Origin: Planctomycetota bacterium
Lineage (GTDB): Bacteria; Planctomycetota; UBA8742; UBA2392
DNA: 64,000 nucleotides
Assembly (NCBI GenBank): GCA_020845475.1
Contig: JADLFN010000051.1
Location: 52,230-116,229 of the forward strand
Reading direction: 5' to 3'
Shown here: piece by piece, positions 51,084-59,500 of the stretch
How positions within the stretch are numbered: the stretch's first letter is position 1
How the letters are laid out: the number at the start of each line of letters is the position of its first letter
Made by a program: the position numbers and the translations under genes
Notes under the pieces: model-generated
The model's input: the letters and a program-made list of their open reading frames with translations, nothing else
What the model was told of the DNA's origin: nothing
Databases searched by the model: none

Positions 51084-52136
51084 ATGGGCGTATTTTCCAG
51101 AACAATGTTGATGCTCGCGATCGCGTGGCTTGTGGGTATCAACGTCGCGTTCATCTTCCTGCACCTCAGCCCCGAACCTGATTGGCGCGACAAGTGGGTG
51201 GCCGAGGCCAACATTCGCCGTGCGATCGCCTATCGTTACGTCGATATCAAGGGCGGCGTGGTTGGCGAGCGCGGCTTCCAGAAGCTTGATTCGGTCAACG
51301 AGAAGCTGGATCCGGAAGCCTTGGGCCAGGCGCCCTACGGTTTGCCTGATGAAGGCGGCTCAGGTGGTTCGGCTGATCCGCTTCCCGGCTCAAAAGTCGC
51401 CAAGGAACACAGTCTCGTTGAGCTGGAGGTGGCCCGCGGCAATGGCCTCAAGGGTGCCCACAAGACCACCGTGGATAACCTGAACAGTGAGCTGGCCACG
51501 CTTGAAAAGGCGATTGCCGAGAATCTGCGCGCATGGCGCACGGCGCTGCACTCACAGGCCATCTCGCTTGATTCGGCGCGCAAGTTCGGCGCAGAGATGC
51601 AGGCGTTCCGCTATATTATCGCCAGTTTCCAACAGAAAGTTTTCAACCTGGACTACGAGATCCAGCGCGTGATCATTGAACGCGACGCGCTGACCGCCGA
51701 ACTGGCGCAAGTGAAGAACGACATCGAGCGCATCAAGAAGCAGGAGATTGAGCTCGAAGACGTATACTATGAGCTGAACCGCGGCTACAGCAACTCGGTC
51801 AAGATCATTGGCATGTATGAGCAGCTAGAGCCCAACATCCGCCGTATGGCGGATATGGCCGGGCGCCCCTGGTTGCACGGTCATGTGATTGCCGTTGGCA
51901 GCAGCCCCAGTGAAGGCGTTGTCACGATCAGTATCGGCCGCCAGCACGGCGTTGAATTCAACCAGACTTTCACGATTCATCGCGGCGGAAAAGTGATCGG
52001 AAAGATGGTGGTCGAGCACGTGGAAGACACGTTCTCGGTCGGGCGCCTGGTGAGCGCTGACCGCGGTCGCGCCACGGTTCTGGAAAACGATTCAATCAAG
52101 GCGGCGGCCACCTTTGGCACCGCGGCAGTTCGGTAA
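51084..52136 (+). CDS. Membrane-anchored coiled-coil protein, operon gene 2
   Basis: 350 aa. N-terminal helix (LMLAIAWLVGINVAFIFLHL), a short Gly/Ser linker near 90-100, coiled coil (~105-245, with FQQKVFNLDYEIQRVIIERD), and the C-terminal beta domain (PWLHGHVIAVGSSPSEGVVT, then RQHGVEFNQTFTIHRGGKVI). Plainly paralogous in architecture to gene 1; both would place the coiled coil and beta domain outside the cytoplasm. 51 bp separate it from gene 1; ATG follows GAGGAG. Confidence 0.75.
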   Translation: MGVFSRTMLMLAIAWLVGINVAFIFLHLSPEPDWRDKWVAEANIRRAIAYRYVDIKGGVVGERGFQKLDSVNEKLDPEALGQAPYGLPDEGGSGGSADPLPGSKVAKEHSLVELEVARGNGLKGAHKTTVDNLNSELATLEKAIAENLRAWRTALHSQAISLDSARKFGAEMQAFRYIIASFQQKVFNLDYEIQRVIIERDALTAELAQVKNDIERIKKQEIELEDVYYELNRGYSNSVKIIGMYEQLEPNIRRMADMAGRPWLHGHVIAVGSSPSEGVVTISIGRQHGVEFNQTFTIHRGGKVIGKMVVEHVEDTFSVGRLVSADRGRATVLENDSIKAAATFGTAAVR

Positions 52137-52187
52137 ATCAAACTCAGGGCGCATGTCGCCCTGCTTTGCCACAACGAGAGAACACAC

Positions 52188-52832
52188 ATGGCCAAGAAGC
52201 CTCCGCCTCCTGGAAAAGTTCCGCCCCCCGGCGCTCCGGGTGCCCCCGGGCAGTCTGAAGCTGTGGGCAAGTTTGACAAGTTCGCGTTGTTTGCGCTCGC
52301 GATTCCGGCCGTTGTGCTGGCAATCAGCGCGCTCTTCTTCGGGGTGAGCTACACGCACGAGCACATGGACACCAGCCTGCTTGGTTTCCTGCCCGGCCCC
52401 AAGAAAGTTACGGACTATGAGTCGGCCAGCCCCAAGGGCCTGAACAAGCCTGACAACGTCCACGTGACGGGCTTTGAGAGCCACAACTTCATCGGGCGCC
52501 TGCAAGATGGCGATGTTGACGTGGTGGTGCTGGACGCCGGCTCACGCCACAAAGTTCACTTGGGCGACGTATTCACGCTGAAATCCTCGCCCGATAAGGT
52601 TCGCCTTGAGTTCGTCGTGTTCGACCTGCAGCGCGACACTTGCCGCGCCTACATTCTGCTCGGGCAGGATGTCTCTGCCAGCAACGGCGAACGCAAATTC
52701 TCACTGGCCGCCGACAGCGTGCGCGAAATGCTGGGCGTGACGGACAAGAACGCCGCACTGAACGTTGAGGTTCAGCGCAAGTGGGAGGATCAGTATGCAC
52801 GCCGCTTCGTTGAGACCCGCAGTAAGCAGTAA
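52188..52832 (+). CDS. Membrane-anchored protein with related beta domain, operon gene 3
   Basis: 214 aa. A Pro/Gly-rich cytoplasmic start (PPPPGKVPPPGAPGAPG) precedes one helix (FALFALAIPAVVLAISALFF); the outside region has no long coiled coil but carries a beta domain (GDVDVVVLDAGSRHKVHLGD, then VFTLKSSPDKVRLEFVVFDL) resembling those of genes 1 and 2. Again 51 bp from the preceding gene, with GAGAG before the ATG. The three products are probably subunits of one envelope complex. Confidence 0.75.
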   Translation: MAKKPPPPGKVPPPGAPGAPGQSEAVGKFDKFALFALAIPAVVLAISALFFGVSYTHEHMDTSLLGFLPGPKKVTDYESASPKGLNKPDNVHVTGFESHNFIGRLQDGDVDVVVLDAGSRHKVHLGDVFTLKSSPDKVRLEFVVFDLQRDTCRAYILLGQDVSASNGERKFSLAADSVREMLGVTDKNAALNVEVQRKWEDQYARRFVETRSKQ

Positions 52833-52870
52833 CGCGGGGCTCAATGCTCGTTGCGGTGGTCAGTAAACAA

Positions 52871-52895
52871 AAGCGCGGCCCAAAAGGCCGCGCTT
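52871..52895. terminator. Bidirectional terminator, coiled-coil operon and efp
   Basis: AAGCGCGGCC, loop CAAAA, GGCCGCGCTT. On the minus strand it is followed by TTTTGTTTACTG, so it ends efp well; on the plus strand the tail CTCATT is weaker. Confidence 0.8.
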
Positions 52896-52920
52896 CTCAT
52901 TGGAATCAAAGCGCCATCAC

Positions 52921-53484
52921 CTAGTCGTTTACACGCTCCATGAATTCGCCTGTGCGCGTATCAACCTTTACTTTGTCGCCCTGGTTGATGTGGTTGGGCA
53001 CTTTGATTTGCAGGCCGGTTTCAAGAGTAGCCGGTTTGAACACGTTTGAAACGCTGTTGCCGCGGATGCCGGGCTCGGATTCTGTAATCGTCAGCACCAC
53101 GCTCGCCGGCAGTTCCAGCGAAACGACGCGGCCTTCGTGGAAGCAGATTTTTACTTCGTCGTTTTCTTTGAGGTAATTGGCGGCTTCGCCAACGACGTCG
53201 GCATCAAGCTCCGGCTGCTCATAGGTTTCGTTGTCCATGAACACGAACTTGTCGCCCTGCTTGTAAAGGAAGGCCATGGGTTTGGTTTCGAGGTAGGCCT
53301 CCTCGAACTTGTCGTCAGGGTTGATGCGTTTTTGCGAGCCGATGCCGGTGATCAAGTCCTTGAACTTGATCTGCACGATGCCGCGCCAGTTGCCGGGCGT
53401 GATGTGCTCGAAATTGGTGATGCGGATAAGTTTGCCGTCAAGGACGATCACCTTGCCGACGCGAAGTTCAGTTGCCTTGATCAC
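52921..53484 (-). CDS. efp: Elongation factor P
   Basis: 187 aa, relieves ribosome stalling at polyproline. Domain I begins MIKATELRVGKVIVLDGK; the C-terminal OB domain has the signature GLQIKVPNHINQGDKVKVDT. The tip loop that in E. coli carries modified Lys34 (PGKG) reads PGNWRG, so Asn32 occupies the modification site. The start is GTG 53484, preceded by a textbook AGGAGG; the open frame upstream overlaps non-coding sequence. No epmA/epmB/earP is nearby. Confidence 0.94.
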   Translation of the reverse strand: MIKATELRVGKVIVLDGKLIRITNFEHITPGNWRGIVQIKFKDLITGIGSQKRINPDDKFEEAYLETKPMAFLYKQGDKFVFMDNETYEQPELDADVVGEAANYLKENDEVKICFHEGRVVSLELPASVVLTITESEPGIRGNSVSNVFKPATLETGLQIKVPNHINQGDKVKVDTRTGEFMERVND

Positions 53485-53648
53485 GGAAGCCTCCTGCGTG
53501 GGGGCGCTAGAATTACCGGCATAATGAGAAACTGTCAACCGGGCGGCACCCCCGCCGGAAGTCGGGGCCAAATGCGTTTGGAGTGCGCGCACACGCTGCT
53601 AAATTGCGCATGGCGATGCCCGTTGGCAGCGCACCCGGGAGATAGAGC

Positions 53649-54038
53649 ATGTCAGCACGAGTAATTGATTCAGAAGCGGCACCGCAGTTTCCCACGATCC
53701 TCAGCCAGGGGCGGCGTGTGGGCAACCTGCTGTTTATCAGCGGCCAGGTCTCGATGAAGGCCGGCTCGCGTGAGGTCTATGGCAATGACATTCGCGAACA
53801 GGTCAAGCAGACGCTCGAAAACGTGCGCGCGGTGTGTGAGGCCGCCGGCACAAGCATGGCCAACGTAGTCAAGACCACAATTTTCCTCACGGACATGCGC
53901 CACTACGCAGCCATGAACGAGGTTTACAAGCAATACTTCAAGCCGCCCATGCCCACGCGCAGTTGCGTTGCCGTAGCCGCCCTGGCGCTGCCGGCGCTGA
54001 TGTGCGAAGTCGAGGCGGTGGCGGAAATCCCGTCGTAG
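53649..54038 (+). CDS. ridA: RidA family enamine/imine deaminase
   Basis: 129 aa. Hydrolyses reactive 2-aminoacrylate-type enamines. The fold and motifs are intact: LLFISGQVSMKAGS, EQVKQTLENVRAVCEAAGTS, VVKTTIFLTDM, and the active-site arginine in PTRSCVAVAAL followed by CEVEAVAEI. Length is standard for the family. ATG 53649 follows GGGAG. It lies alone between efp (divergent) and a kinase (convergent). Confidence 0.92.
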   Translation: MSARVIDSEAAPQFPTILSQGRRVGNLLFISGQVSMKAGSREVYGNDIREQVKQTLENVRAVCEAAGTSMANVVKTTIFLTDMRHYAAMNEVYKQYFKPPMPTRSCVAVAALALPALMCEVEAVAEIPS

Positions 54039-54066
54039 GCACACTGCGGTGATAGTACCCATGAAA

Positions 54067-54090
54067 GAGGCCGGCATCTCGGCCGGCCTC
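54067..54090. terminator. Hairpin between ridA and kinase gene
   Basis: GAGGCCGG/CCGGCCTC stem, 8-nt loop. The minus-strand tail is TTTC; the plus-strand tail GCTCAATT. A plausible shared terminator. Confidence 0.55.
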
Positions 54091-54112
54091 GCTCAATTAG
54101 CGCAGTGATTTT

Positions 54113-55177
54113 CTAGGCCGGCTTGGCGGGTAGCTTGCCCGTTTGCTTCGTGACCTGTTTGAACTCCGGGAACAGGTTCTGCAGATACTCGCTCATGGTA
54201 TTGAACGTCGGGCCGTAGCCGCCCTTGTAGATGTAATACTCAAGGTCAGTCGCGGCTTCGCCTGCGTCCTGGTACCGCTTGGCCTTGTCGCGCTCGAGCA
54301 TGCGGTCGATCACGCGCTGCAGATCGTCATCGACGTTGGGGTTGTAGTGCGAAATAGGCGGAATCGGCTTCTTCTGCACGTTCTCGATGCAGATCAGCGT
54401 GTCGTCGTCGGCGAAAATGTTGCGGCCGGCCAGCAACTCGTAAAGGACAACGCCCAGCGAGAAGATGTCAGAACGGCCATCCGTTTGCTCAAAGGCAGCC
54501 TGCTCGGGGCTCATGTATTGCACTTTGCCCATGAGCACGTCGCCTTCTCTGTCGCGCATCAGATTGCGCGCTTTGGCAATGCCGAAGTCTGTCAGTTTGC
54601 ACACGCCTTCGGCTTCGATCATGATGTTTTTGGGGCTTACGTCGCGGTGCACCACGCCCAGCAACTCGCCGTCGCGGCTGCGCTTCTTGTGGGCGTACTC
54701 CAGCGCGCGCGAGACGCGGCTGATGATGTAAACGCAAAGCTCCGTTGGAATGCGTTTACGGTACTGTTGATGGCGTTCAATGAACTGCTCAAGGTTCACG
54801 CCGTGGATGAACTCCATGGCCATGTAGTACTGCTTGCCATACTTGCCGAGCTGGTAGATCTGCACGATGTGCTGATGGATCAAGTCGGCCACCAGTTTGG
54901 CCTCGCCGATGAACATTTCGACGAATTCAGTGTTGGCGGTGAAGTCCTCAAGAATGGTCTTGATCGCCATGCGCTTCTCAAACCCTTCGGCGCCCACCTG
55001 GTAAGCTTCATACACCGCGCCCATGCCGCCCTCGGCCAGCTTCTTGACCAGGCGGAAAGTATTGGTGTCCTGGATCGTTCCCAGGTCCTGAAGGGATTTT
55101 TCGGTCTTCTTGAAGAGGCCCACAACGCCCCCATCGTTTTGGCCGGCGAACCGGCGTAGGGTTGAAAAGTCGGTCAA
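54113..55177 (-). CDS. Soluble Hanks-type Ser/Thr protein kinase
   Basis: 354 aa with no membrane helix. Kinase domain ~25-300: LAEGGMGAVYEA P-loop, MAIKTIL lysine, catalytic loop HRDVSPKNIM (HRDVSP in place of HRDLKP), LTDFGIAK with intact DFG, and QYMSPEQA. The C-terminal ~45 residues are a basic tail. The HRDVSPKN form is common in myxobacterial and planctomycete kinases. Start uncertain: TTG 55177, or GTG 55123 which has a G-rich site nearby. It is divergent from the signal-peptidase-like gene. Confidence 0.88.
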   Translation of the reverse strand: MTDFSTLRRFAGQNDGGVVGLFKKTEKSLQDLGTIQDTNTFRLVKKLAEGGMGAVYEAYQVGAEGFEKRMAIKTILEDFTANTEFVEMFIGEAKLVADLIHQHIVQIYQLGKYGKQYYMAMEFIHGVNLEQFIERHQQYRKRIPTELCVYIISRVSRALEYAHKKRSRDGELLGVVHRDVSPKNIMIEAEGVCKLTDFGIAKARNLMRDREGDVLMGKVQYMSPEQAAFEQTDGRSDIFSLGVVLYELLAGRNIFADDDTLICIENVQKKPIPPISHYNPNVDDDLQRVIDRMLERDKAKRYQDAGEAATDLEYYIYKGGYGPTFNTMSEYLQNLFPEFKQVTKQTGKLPAKPA

Positions 55178-55284
55178 ATGGCGCGAACACTATTCCAGAG
55201 CCAACGTTAATGTTCAAGGTGCGGCGACGGGTTCCGCAAACTGGTTTTTGTGGCGATTTTGCCTGTTCTTAGAGTGTTGCCAAG

Positions 55285-55887
55285 ATGACTCAAGCGCCCG
55301 CCAAACTGATTCTTCCCAAGGCCCGTCCAGAAACCCCGCTTGAAGCGGTCCTGCCGCCCTTTGCGCTGCGCCATCGTTCGCTGCTGCGCGGCTTGCGCAT
55401 GTTTCTTGGCCTGCTGGTGATGATGCTGTTGCTTTACGGTTTCATGAGTTACGACATTTACACCGTGCCTGGCGAACACGGCGGCCCGGCGATGTTCGGC
55501 ATCCAGCGTGGAGACCGGCTGCTGCTGGCACGTTACCGGTTCTGGCGCGAGCCGCGCTTGGGCGAGGTTGTTTTCTATCGCGCGCCCGGCAGTGATGAGT
55601 CAGCCAGCCAGGTCGGCCGCATTGTGGGCATGCCGGGTGAGAAAGTGGAGCGCCACGGGCCCACCATGCGCGTGGGCGGGCGTGAGCCGCTGGTCGTCGG
55701 CTTTGGGCTCGGGCCGGATTCCTTGATCAAAGATGGCGATGTCATTCCAGAGGGCCAGTACTTCCTGCTTGCGGAAAACGACCAGTACGACTACCCCGAC
55801 AGCCGCCGCTTTGGTTACGTTCCGCTGGCAAACATCCAGTTTCGCTTCGCTATGAACATGAGCGACAGCTGGGGCGAAAGACAGTAG
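55285..55887 (+). CDS. Degenerate signal peptidase I-like (S26) protein
   Basis: 200 aa. One membrane helix (~38-56, MFLGLLVMMLLLYGFMSY) and an S26 fold: RGDRLLLAR, RLGEVVFYRAPG, GRIVGMPGEKVE, and the late LLAENDQYDYPDSRRFGYVP box that corresponds to GDNRxxSxDSR. But where the catalytic SMxPTL should be the sequence is GGPAMFGI (Ala69 for Ser), and where the general-base Lys should be (KRVIG) it has GRIVG (Gly111). It should therefore be inactive as a Ser/Lys protease, perhaps a non-catalytic partner. It leads a run of phospholipid genes 69 bp downstream. Confidence 0.75.
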   Translation: MTQAPAKLILPKARPETPLEAVLPPFALRHRSLLRGLRMFLGLLVMMLLLYGFMSYDIYTVPGEHGGPAMFGIQRGDRLLLARYRFWREPRLGEVVFYRAPGSDESASQVGRIVGMPGEKVERHGPTMRVGGREPLVVGFGLGPDSLIKDGDVIPEGQYFLLAENDQYDYPDSRRFGYVPLANIQFRFAMNMSDSWGERQ

Positions 55888-55955
55888 TAAACGCGCAACG
55901 CAGTTTTTGGTCTCCCACTGCAAAGCGGCCGTCCCAGACTGTATTGTCTCGCGCC

Positions 55956-56711
55956 ATGTTTACCCGTTACGGCATTCGCGAACTCCTGATCTACGGCTTT
56001 GCTATTCCGGCGTGCGGCTTGATGGTCGCGTATCTTGCCTGGTTCTGGCTGCCGCGCATGGCCACTCCCGTGGCCGGCTACGCGGTGGGGGGCGCGGTTG
56101 CATTTCTCAGCCTGTTGTGGATGGGTTTCAACCTCAATTTCTTCCGAGATCCCAACCGAGCGATTCCTGGAGATGAATTCACTGTTGTCAGTCCCGCTGA
56201 TGGCACGATCACCGACATCGGCGAGCGCGACGAGGCAGAGTATTTCAAGGGCCGGGTTCAGAGCATCGGCATTTTCCTCAGCGTATTCGATGTTCACGTC
56301 AATCGCGCTCCACTCGAGGGCACCGTGGATTACCTGCGCCACCAGGACGGCAAGTACCTTGACGCGCGCAACCCGGATTGCAGCACGCTCAACGAGGCGC
56401 AGAACATCGGATTCAAAAGCATCTGGGGGCCGCGCTTTTTTGTGCGCCAGGTGACGGGCATGATCGCGCGCCGCATTGTATGCCCGCTCAAATTGCGCGA
56501 CATCTGCAAGCGCGGCCACCGCTTTGGCATGATCAAGTTCGGAAGCCGCACAGAACTGTACCTGGACAACGAGTTCCAGGTTGAATGGCAGGTGAAGGTC
56601 GGCGACAAAGTAAAGGGCGGCGCCACGGTGCTGGCGCTGGTCAAACGCGCAGGTGCGGTGGTAGGCAAGTCGGCTCCACCGGAAACGGCCACGGCGTTGC
56701 CCTGGAAGTAG
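55956..56711 (+). CDS. psd: Phosphatidylserine decarboxylase
   Basis: 251 aa. Converts phosphatidylserine to phosphatidylethanolamine. Two N-terminal membrane helices (~12-55), then the catalytic domain: NFFRDPNRAIP, VSPADGTITDIG, FLSVFDVHVNRAP, and the self-cleavage site FGS in MIKFGSRTEL, where the Ser becomes the pyruvoyl group. This is the shorter archaeal/plant-like Psd type. ATG 55956 is preferred to TTG 55944. With pssA (57942) it forms the PE branch; a 401-aa exported protein lies between them. Confidence 0.92.
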   Translation: MFTRYGIRELLIYGFAIPACGLMVAYLAWFWLPRMATPVAGYAVGGAVAFLSLLWMGFNLNFFRDPNRAIPGDEFTVVSPADGTITDIGERDEAEYFKGRVQSIGIFLSVFDVHVNRAPLEGTVDYLRHQDGKYLDARNPDCSTLNEAQNIGFKSIWGPRFFVRQVTGMIARRIVCPLKLRDICKRGHRFGMIKFGSRTELYLDNEFQVEWQVKVGDKVKGGATVLALVKRAGAVVGKSAPPETATALPWK

Positions 56712-56734
56712 TCATTGACCCGTCAGGAACAACC

Positions 56735-57940
56735 ATGAAATCACTCACTGCCACGGCGATTGTGCTGCTGCTTTGCGTCACCTCCACGATTGCACAGGAC
56801 AAGCCGGCGGATAAGACGTTTTCGCTGCGCAGTTATGGTGACAAGTCGCAGGTTGCGCTTGAGGAGTTTGCCAAACAACTCGCTTGCGAAGTGGAAACGC
56901 CGCAGGAAAGCGACGACGCCGGCGGCATCCTGGATGCGCCGTGCTGGTTTGCCTTTAAGGATCAGAGTGCGGACAAAGCGGCTTCCATACTCTCCTTTGC
57001 GATCGGCCTGAACATCACTGTCGATCATGCGCGCAAGAAAGTGTCGGCCCGCACCTGGCCAAGCACCGCCAACCGCAGCGTCAAGGGCTACGATGTCAGC
57101 GTGCTGGCTTCTCGCTATGTGGAATACATCAACCGCTTTGGCGCGGGCAAAGCCGCCGATGGCAAAGCCGCGCCGGACCTGACCGCCACCGAACACCTGT
57201 TGGATCTGCTCGAAGAATTGCTGGTGCAGGACGACTGGGGCGACACAGGCTCGTGCTGCGTGGGGCAGCGCATGTTGCTGAACCTGAGCGCGGCGCAGCA
57301 CCACAAAGTGCGCGAGTTGCTGAGCCTGCTCATGGGTGACAAAGGCGGAGAATGCGAAGCGCTTGCCTCGGAGCGTGCGCTGCGCGACGCTTTGGCCAAA
57401 GCCGCTCACGAGGAAGAATACTCGGAGCGCCCGCTGGGAAGCGTGATGGGTTCCATGTTCGGCAAGGACAGCGGGTTTGTTGTGGCGCACGCCCTTGCGG
57501 CTGTGTTCTCTGAGCAACACGTAACGCGCCCCAAAGGCGCCCGCGAGAGCAAGGCCGATGTGCTCAATGAGCTGGCATTGCGCTATGAGTTCTCCTGGGG
57601 TGCAACCGGCGGGTTGGTGCGCCTGACAAGTCGCGAGTATCAGGGCGAAAGCGGCTACCGTGTGTTCGAACTCAAGGAACTGCTTGAACGCTTGGCCGCG
57701 GCCTATGCCGGCCAGAAGACAGTACCCGGAAAAAAGGGCGGTTTTGAAGGCGACATCAAGACGCTAGGCGGCATGAGCGTCATACGCAAGGCACTCGAAG
57801 CCCTGTCTGAGAGCGCGGGACGTGCTTTCAGTATGCTGAGCTTCGGGACAAGACTCGTGGTCAGCGGTTCAGCGGAGAACATTGACGCGGCCGCGGCTAT
57901 ACTCAAGGAAATGGGCTTTGAGGAACCCAGGGACGAGTAG
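56735..57940 (+). CDS. Exported hypothetical protein in phospholipid operon
   Basis: 401 aa. Signal peptide MKSLTATAIVLLLCVTSTIAQ, then a largely helical protein with beta patches; repeated small domains around 30-110 (SLRSYGDKSQVALEEFAKQL) and 250-395 recall STN/secretin-N-like modules, but I cannot assign a family. It sits 23 bp after psd and one base before pssA, so it is co-transcribed with both. ATG follows AGGAA. A link to lipid synthesis is inferred from position only. Confidence 0.72.
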   Translation: MKSLTATAIVLLLCVTSTIAQDKPADKTFSLRSYGDKSQVALEEFAKQLACEVETPQESDDAGGILDAPCWFAFKDQSADKAASILSFAIGLNITVDHARKKVSARTWPSTANRSVKGYDVSVLASRYVEYINRFGAGKAADGKAAPDLTATEHLLDLLEELLVQDDWGDTGSCCVGQRMLLNLSAAQHHKVRELLSLLMGDKGGECEALASERALRDALAKAAHEEEYSERPLGSVMGSMFGKDSGFVVAHALAAVFSEQHVTRPKGARESKADVLNELALRYEFSWGATGGLVRLTSREYQGESGYRVFELKELLERLAAAYAGQKTVPGKKGGFEGDIKTLGGMSVIRKALEALSESAGRAFSMLSFGTRLVVSGSAENIDAAAAILKEMGFEEPRDE

Positions 57941-57941
57941 C

Positions 57942-59027
57942 GTGAGCGAGGCGGAAAACAGGCCTGCCGGCGATTCCGCGCGTGAGCGCGCGGCGGAGCC
58001 CCTGACTACGACCAGCGGCGCCGTTGCGGCAGTGCCCTCTGACAGCGCCCGTTTCACGGCGTCAGGCCGCATCCTCGAAACTCCGGACACGTCAACGCGC
58101 CGCCGCAAGCGCCGCCGCATCCAGGCGTTGTCGATGCTGCCCTCGATGCTGACCATGGGCAACGGCGTATGCGGCATTTCCGCCATCATCGAGATGTTCA
58201 AGGGCTATGTGCAGCTTGGCATGCCCGAACAGGGGCACGCGCTGTGGCATTTCAATCTTGCCGCCATCTTGATCGGCGCTGGCATGGTGTTTGACGGGCT
58301 GGATGGAAAGGTCGCACGCCTGACCAATACGTCCGGTAAGTTCGGCGCTGAGCTTGACAGCTTGTGCGACGCCATCACGTTCGGGCTTGCGCCGGCCATG
58401 CTGCTTTGGGTGTTTGGCCAGTCGCTTTATGAGGTGTCGGAGTACGCCAGCCGCGGCCTTTGGGCGGCCGGCGTGATTTACGCCAGTTGCGCGCTGCTGC
58501 GACTTGCCCGTTTCAACGCCGAAACCGAGCCCGACGACGATCACATGACTTTCTCGGGCATGCCTTCGCCGGGTGCCGCTTGCGGTATTGTTTCCATTTT
58601 CCTGGCGCTCTCCTGGTTTGCGGAATCCTTTGGCTGGATGCGCGAAGGCTGGGCGCAACTGCTACTGGCGGTTCTAGTGCCGGTGCTGGGTACGGTCATC
58701 GGCCTGCTGATGGTCACGCGCATTCGCTACGTTCACCTGATCAACCGGCTGTTCAACCGGCGCCAGAGTTTTCGCTCACTCATTTTCGTGCTGCTGGCGC
58801 TGGCACTGCTTGCCTTCTTTGACAAATACTGGAAGCTGATTATTCCGGCCTGCGTGCTGATCTATACCGCTTCGGGGCCTGCCTATCTTGGCTATCGCTT
58901 CCTGCGCGGCCGCGGCGTTCTGGGGCGACGAATGCAACTGGCCGAGCGCCAGAAACAGCGCCGCGAGCGCGAAGCAAAGCAAGAGCGCCTCGCATCACGA
59001 GGCGCGGCACAACAGGGGACAGCATGA
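57942..59027 (+). CDS. pssA: CDP-diacylglycerol-serine O-phosphatidyltransferase
   Basis: 361 aa. The CDP-alcohol phosphotransferase signature DG-x2-AR-x8-G-x3-D-x3-D is complete (FDGLDGKVARLTNTSGKFGA, then ELDSLCD). About eight membrane helices follow from residue ~65. The N-terminal ~60 residues and the C-terminal Arg/Gln-rich ~35 (RQKQRREREAKQERLA) are polar extensions. It makes phosphatidylserine, the substrate of Psd upstream. GTG 57942 begins one base after the previous stop; the stop overlaps rpiB (ATGA). Confidence 0.92.
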   Translation: MSEAENRPAGDSARERAAEPLTTTSGAVAAVPSDSARFTASGRILETPDTSTRRRKRRRIQALSMLPSMLTMGNGVCGISAIIEMFKGYVQLGMPEQGHALWHFNLAAILIGAGMVFDGLDGKVARLTNTSGKFGAELDSLCDAITFGLAPAMLLWVFGQSLYEVSEYASRGLWAAGVIYASCALLRLARFNAETEPDDDHMTFSGMPSPGAACGIVSIFLALSWFAESFGWMREGWAQLLLAVLVPVLGTVIGLLMVTRIRYVHLINRLFNRRQSFRSLIFVLLALALLAFFDKYWKLIIPACVLIYTASGPAYLGYRFLRGRGVLGRRMQLAERQKQRREREAKQERLASRGAAQQGTA

Positions 59028-59500
59028 AAATTGCCATCGGGTGCGACCATGCGGCCGTTGATTTCAAGAACGCGCTCAAGAAATTCCTGATCGATCAGGG
59101 TCACAGCGTGGACGACGTTGGCACCCAAGGCCCCGAATCGGTGGATTACCCTGATTTCGCGGCCCTGGTTGCAAGACGCGTGGTTTCAGGCGAAGCGCAA
59201 CGCGGCGTGCTGTGCTGCGGCTCGGGTATGGGTATGGCCATTGCCGCAAACAAGGTTCCCGGCGCGCGAGCGGTGGTGCTGCACAGCGAGTGGGAGGCGG
59301 AATTCTCACGTCGCCACAACGCCGCCAAGATCGCGTGTTTTGGCGCAAGGCAACACACCACGGCCATGGCCGAGCGCTGGCTGCAAGTATTCCTGGCCAC
59401 GGAATTCGAAGGCGGCCGCCACGAGCGCCGCGTGGTGAAAATCTGCGGCCTTGACGGCTCGGCCAAACCCGCTCAATGGGCCGGTGGCGGTGATGCCTGA
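59024..59500 (+). CDS. rpiB: Ribose-5-phosphate isomerase B
   Basis: 158 aa. Interconverts ribose-5-P and ribulose-5-P. KIAIGCDHAAVDFKNALKKF, VDYPDFAA, the catalytic Cys region GVLCCGSGMGMAIAANKV, and HNAAKIACFGARQ are all in place. It begins inside the pssA stop (ATGA overlap), showing translational coupling. The last ~10 residues overlap the convergent GNAT gene by 28 bp. Confidence 0.94.
   Translation: MKIAIGCDHAAVDFKNALKKFLIDQGHSVDDVGTQGPESVDYPDFAALVARRVVSGEAQRGVLCCGSGMGMAIAANKVPGARAVVLHSEWEAEFSRRHNAAKIACFGARQHTTAMAERWLQVFLATEFEGGRHERRVVKICGLDGSAKPAQWAGGGDA

Noticed and set aside
54143..55159. 338-aa open frame opposite the soluble kinase
   Set aside because: Exact mirror of the kinase gene with no independent motif or ribosome site.
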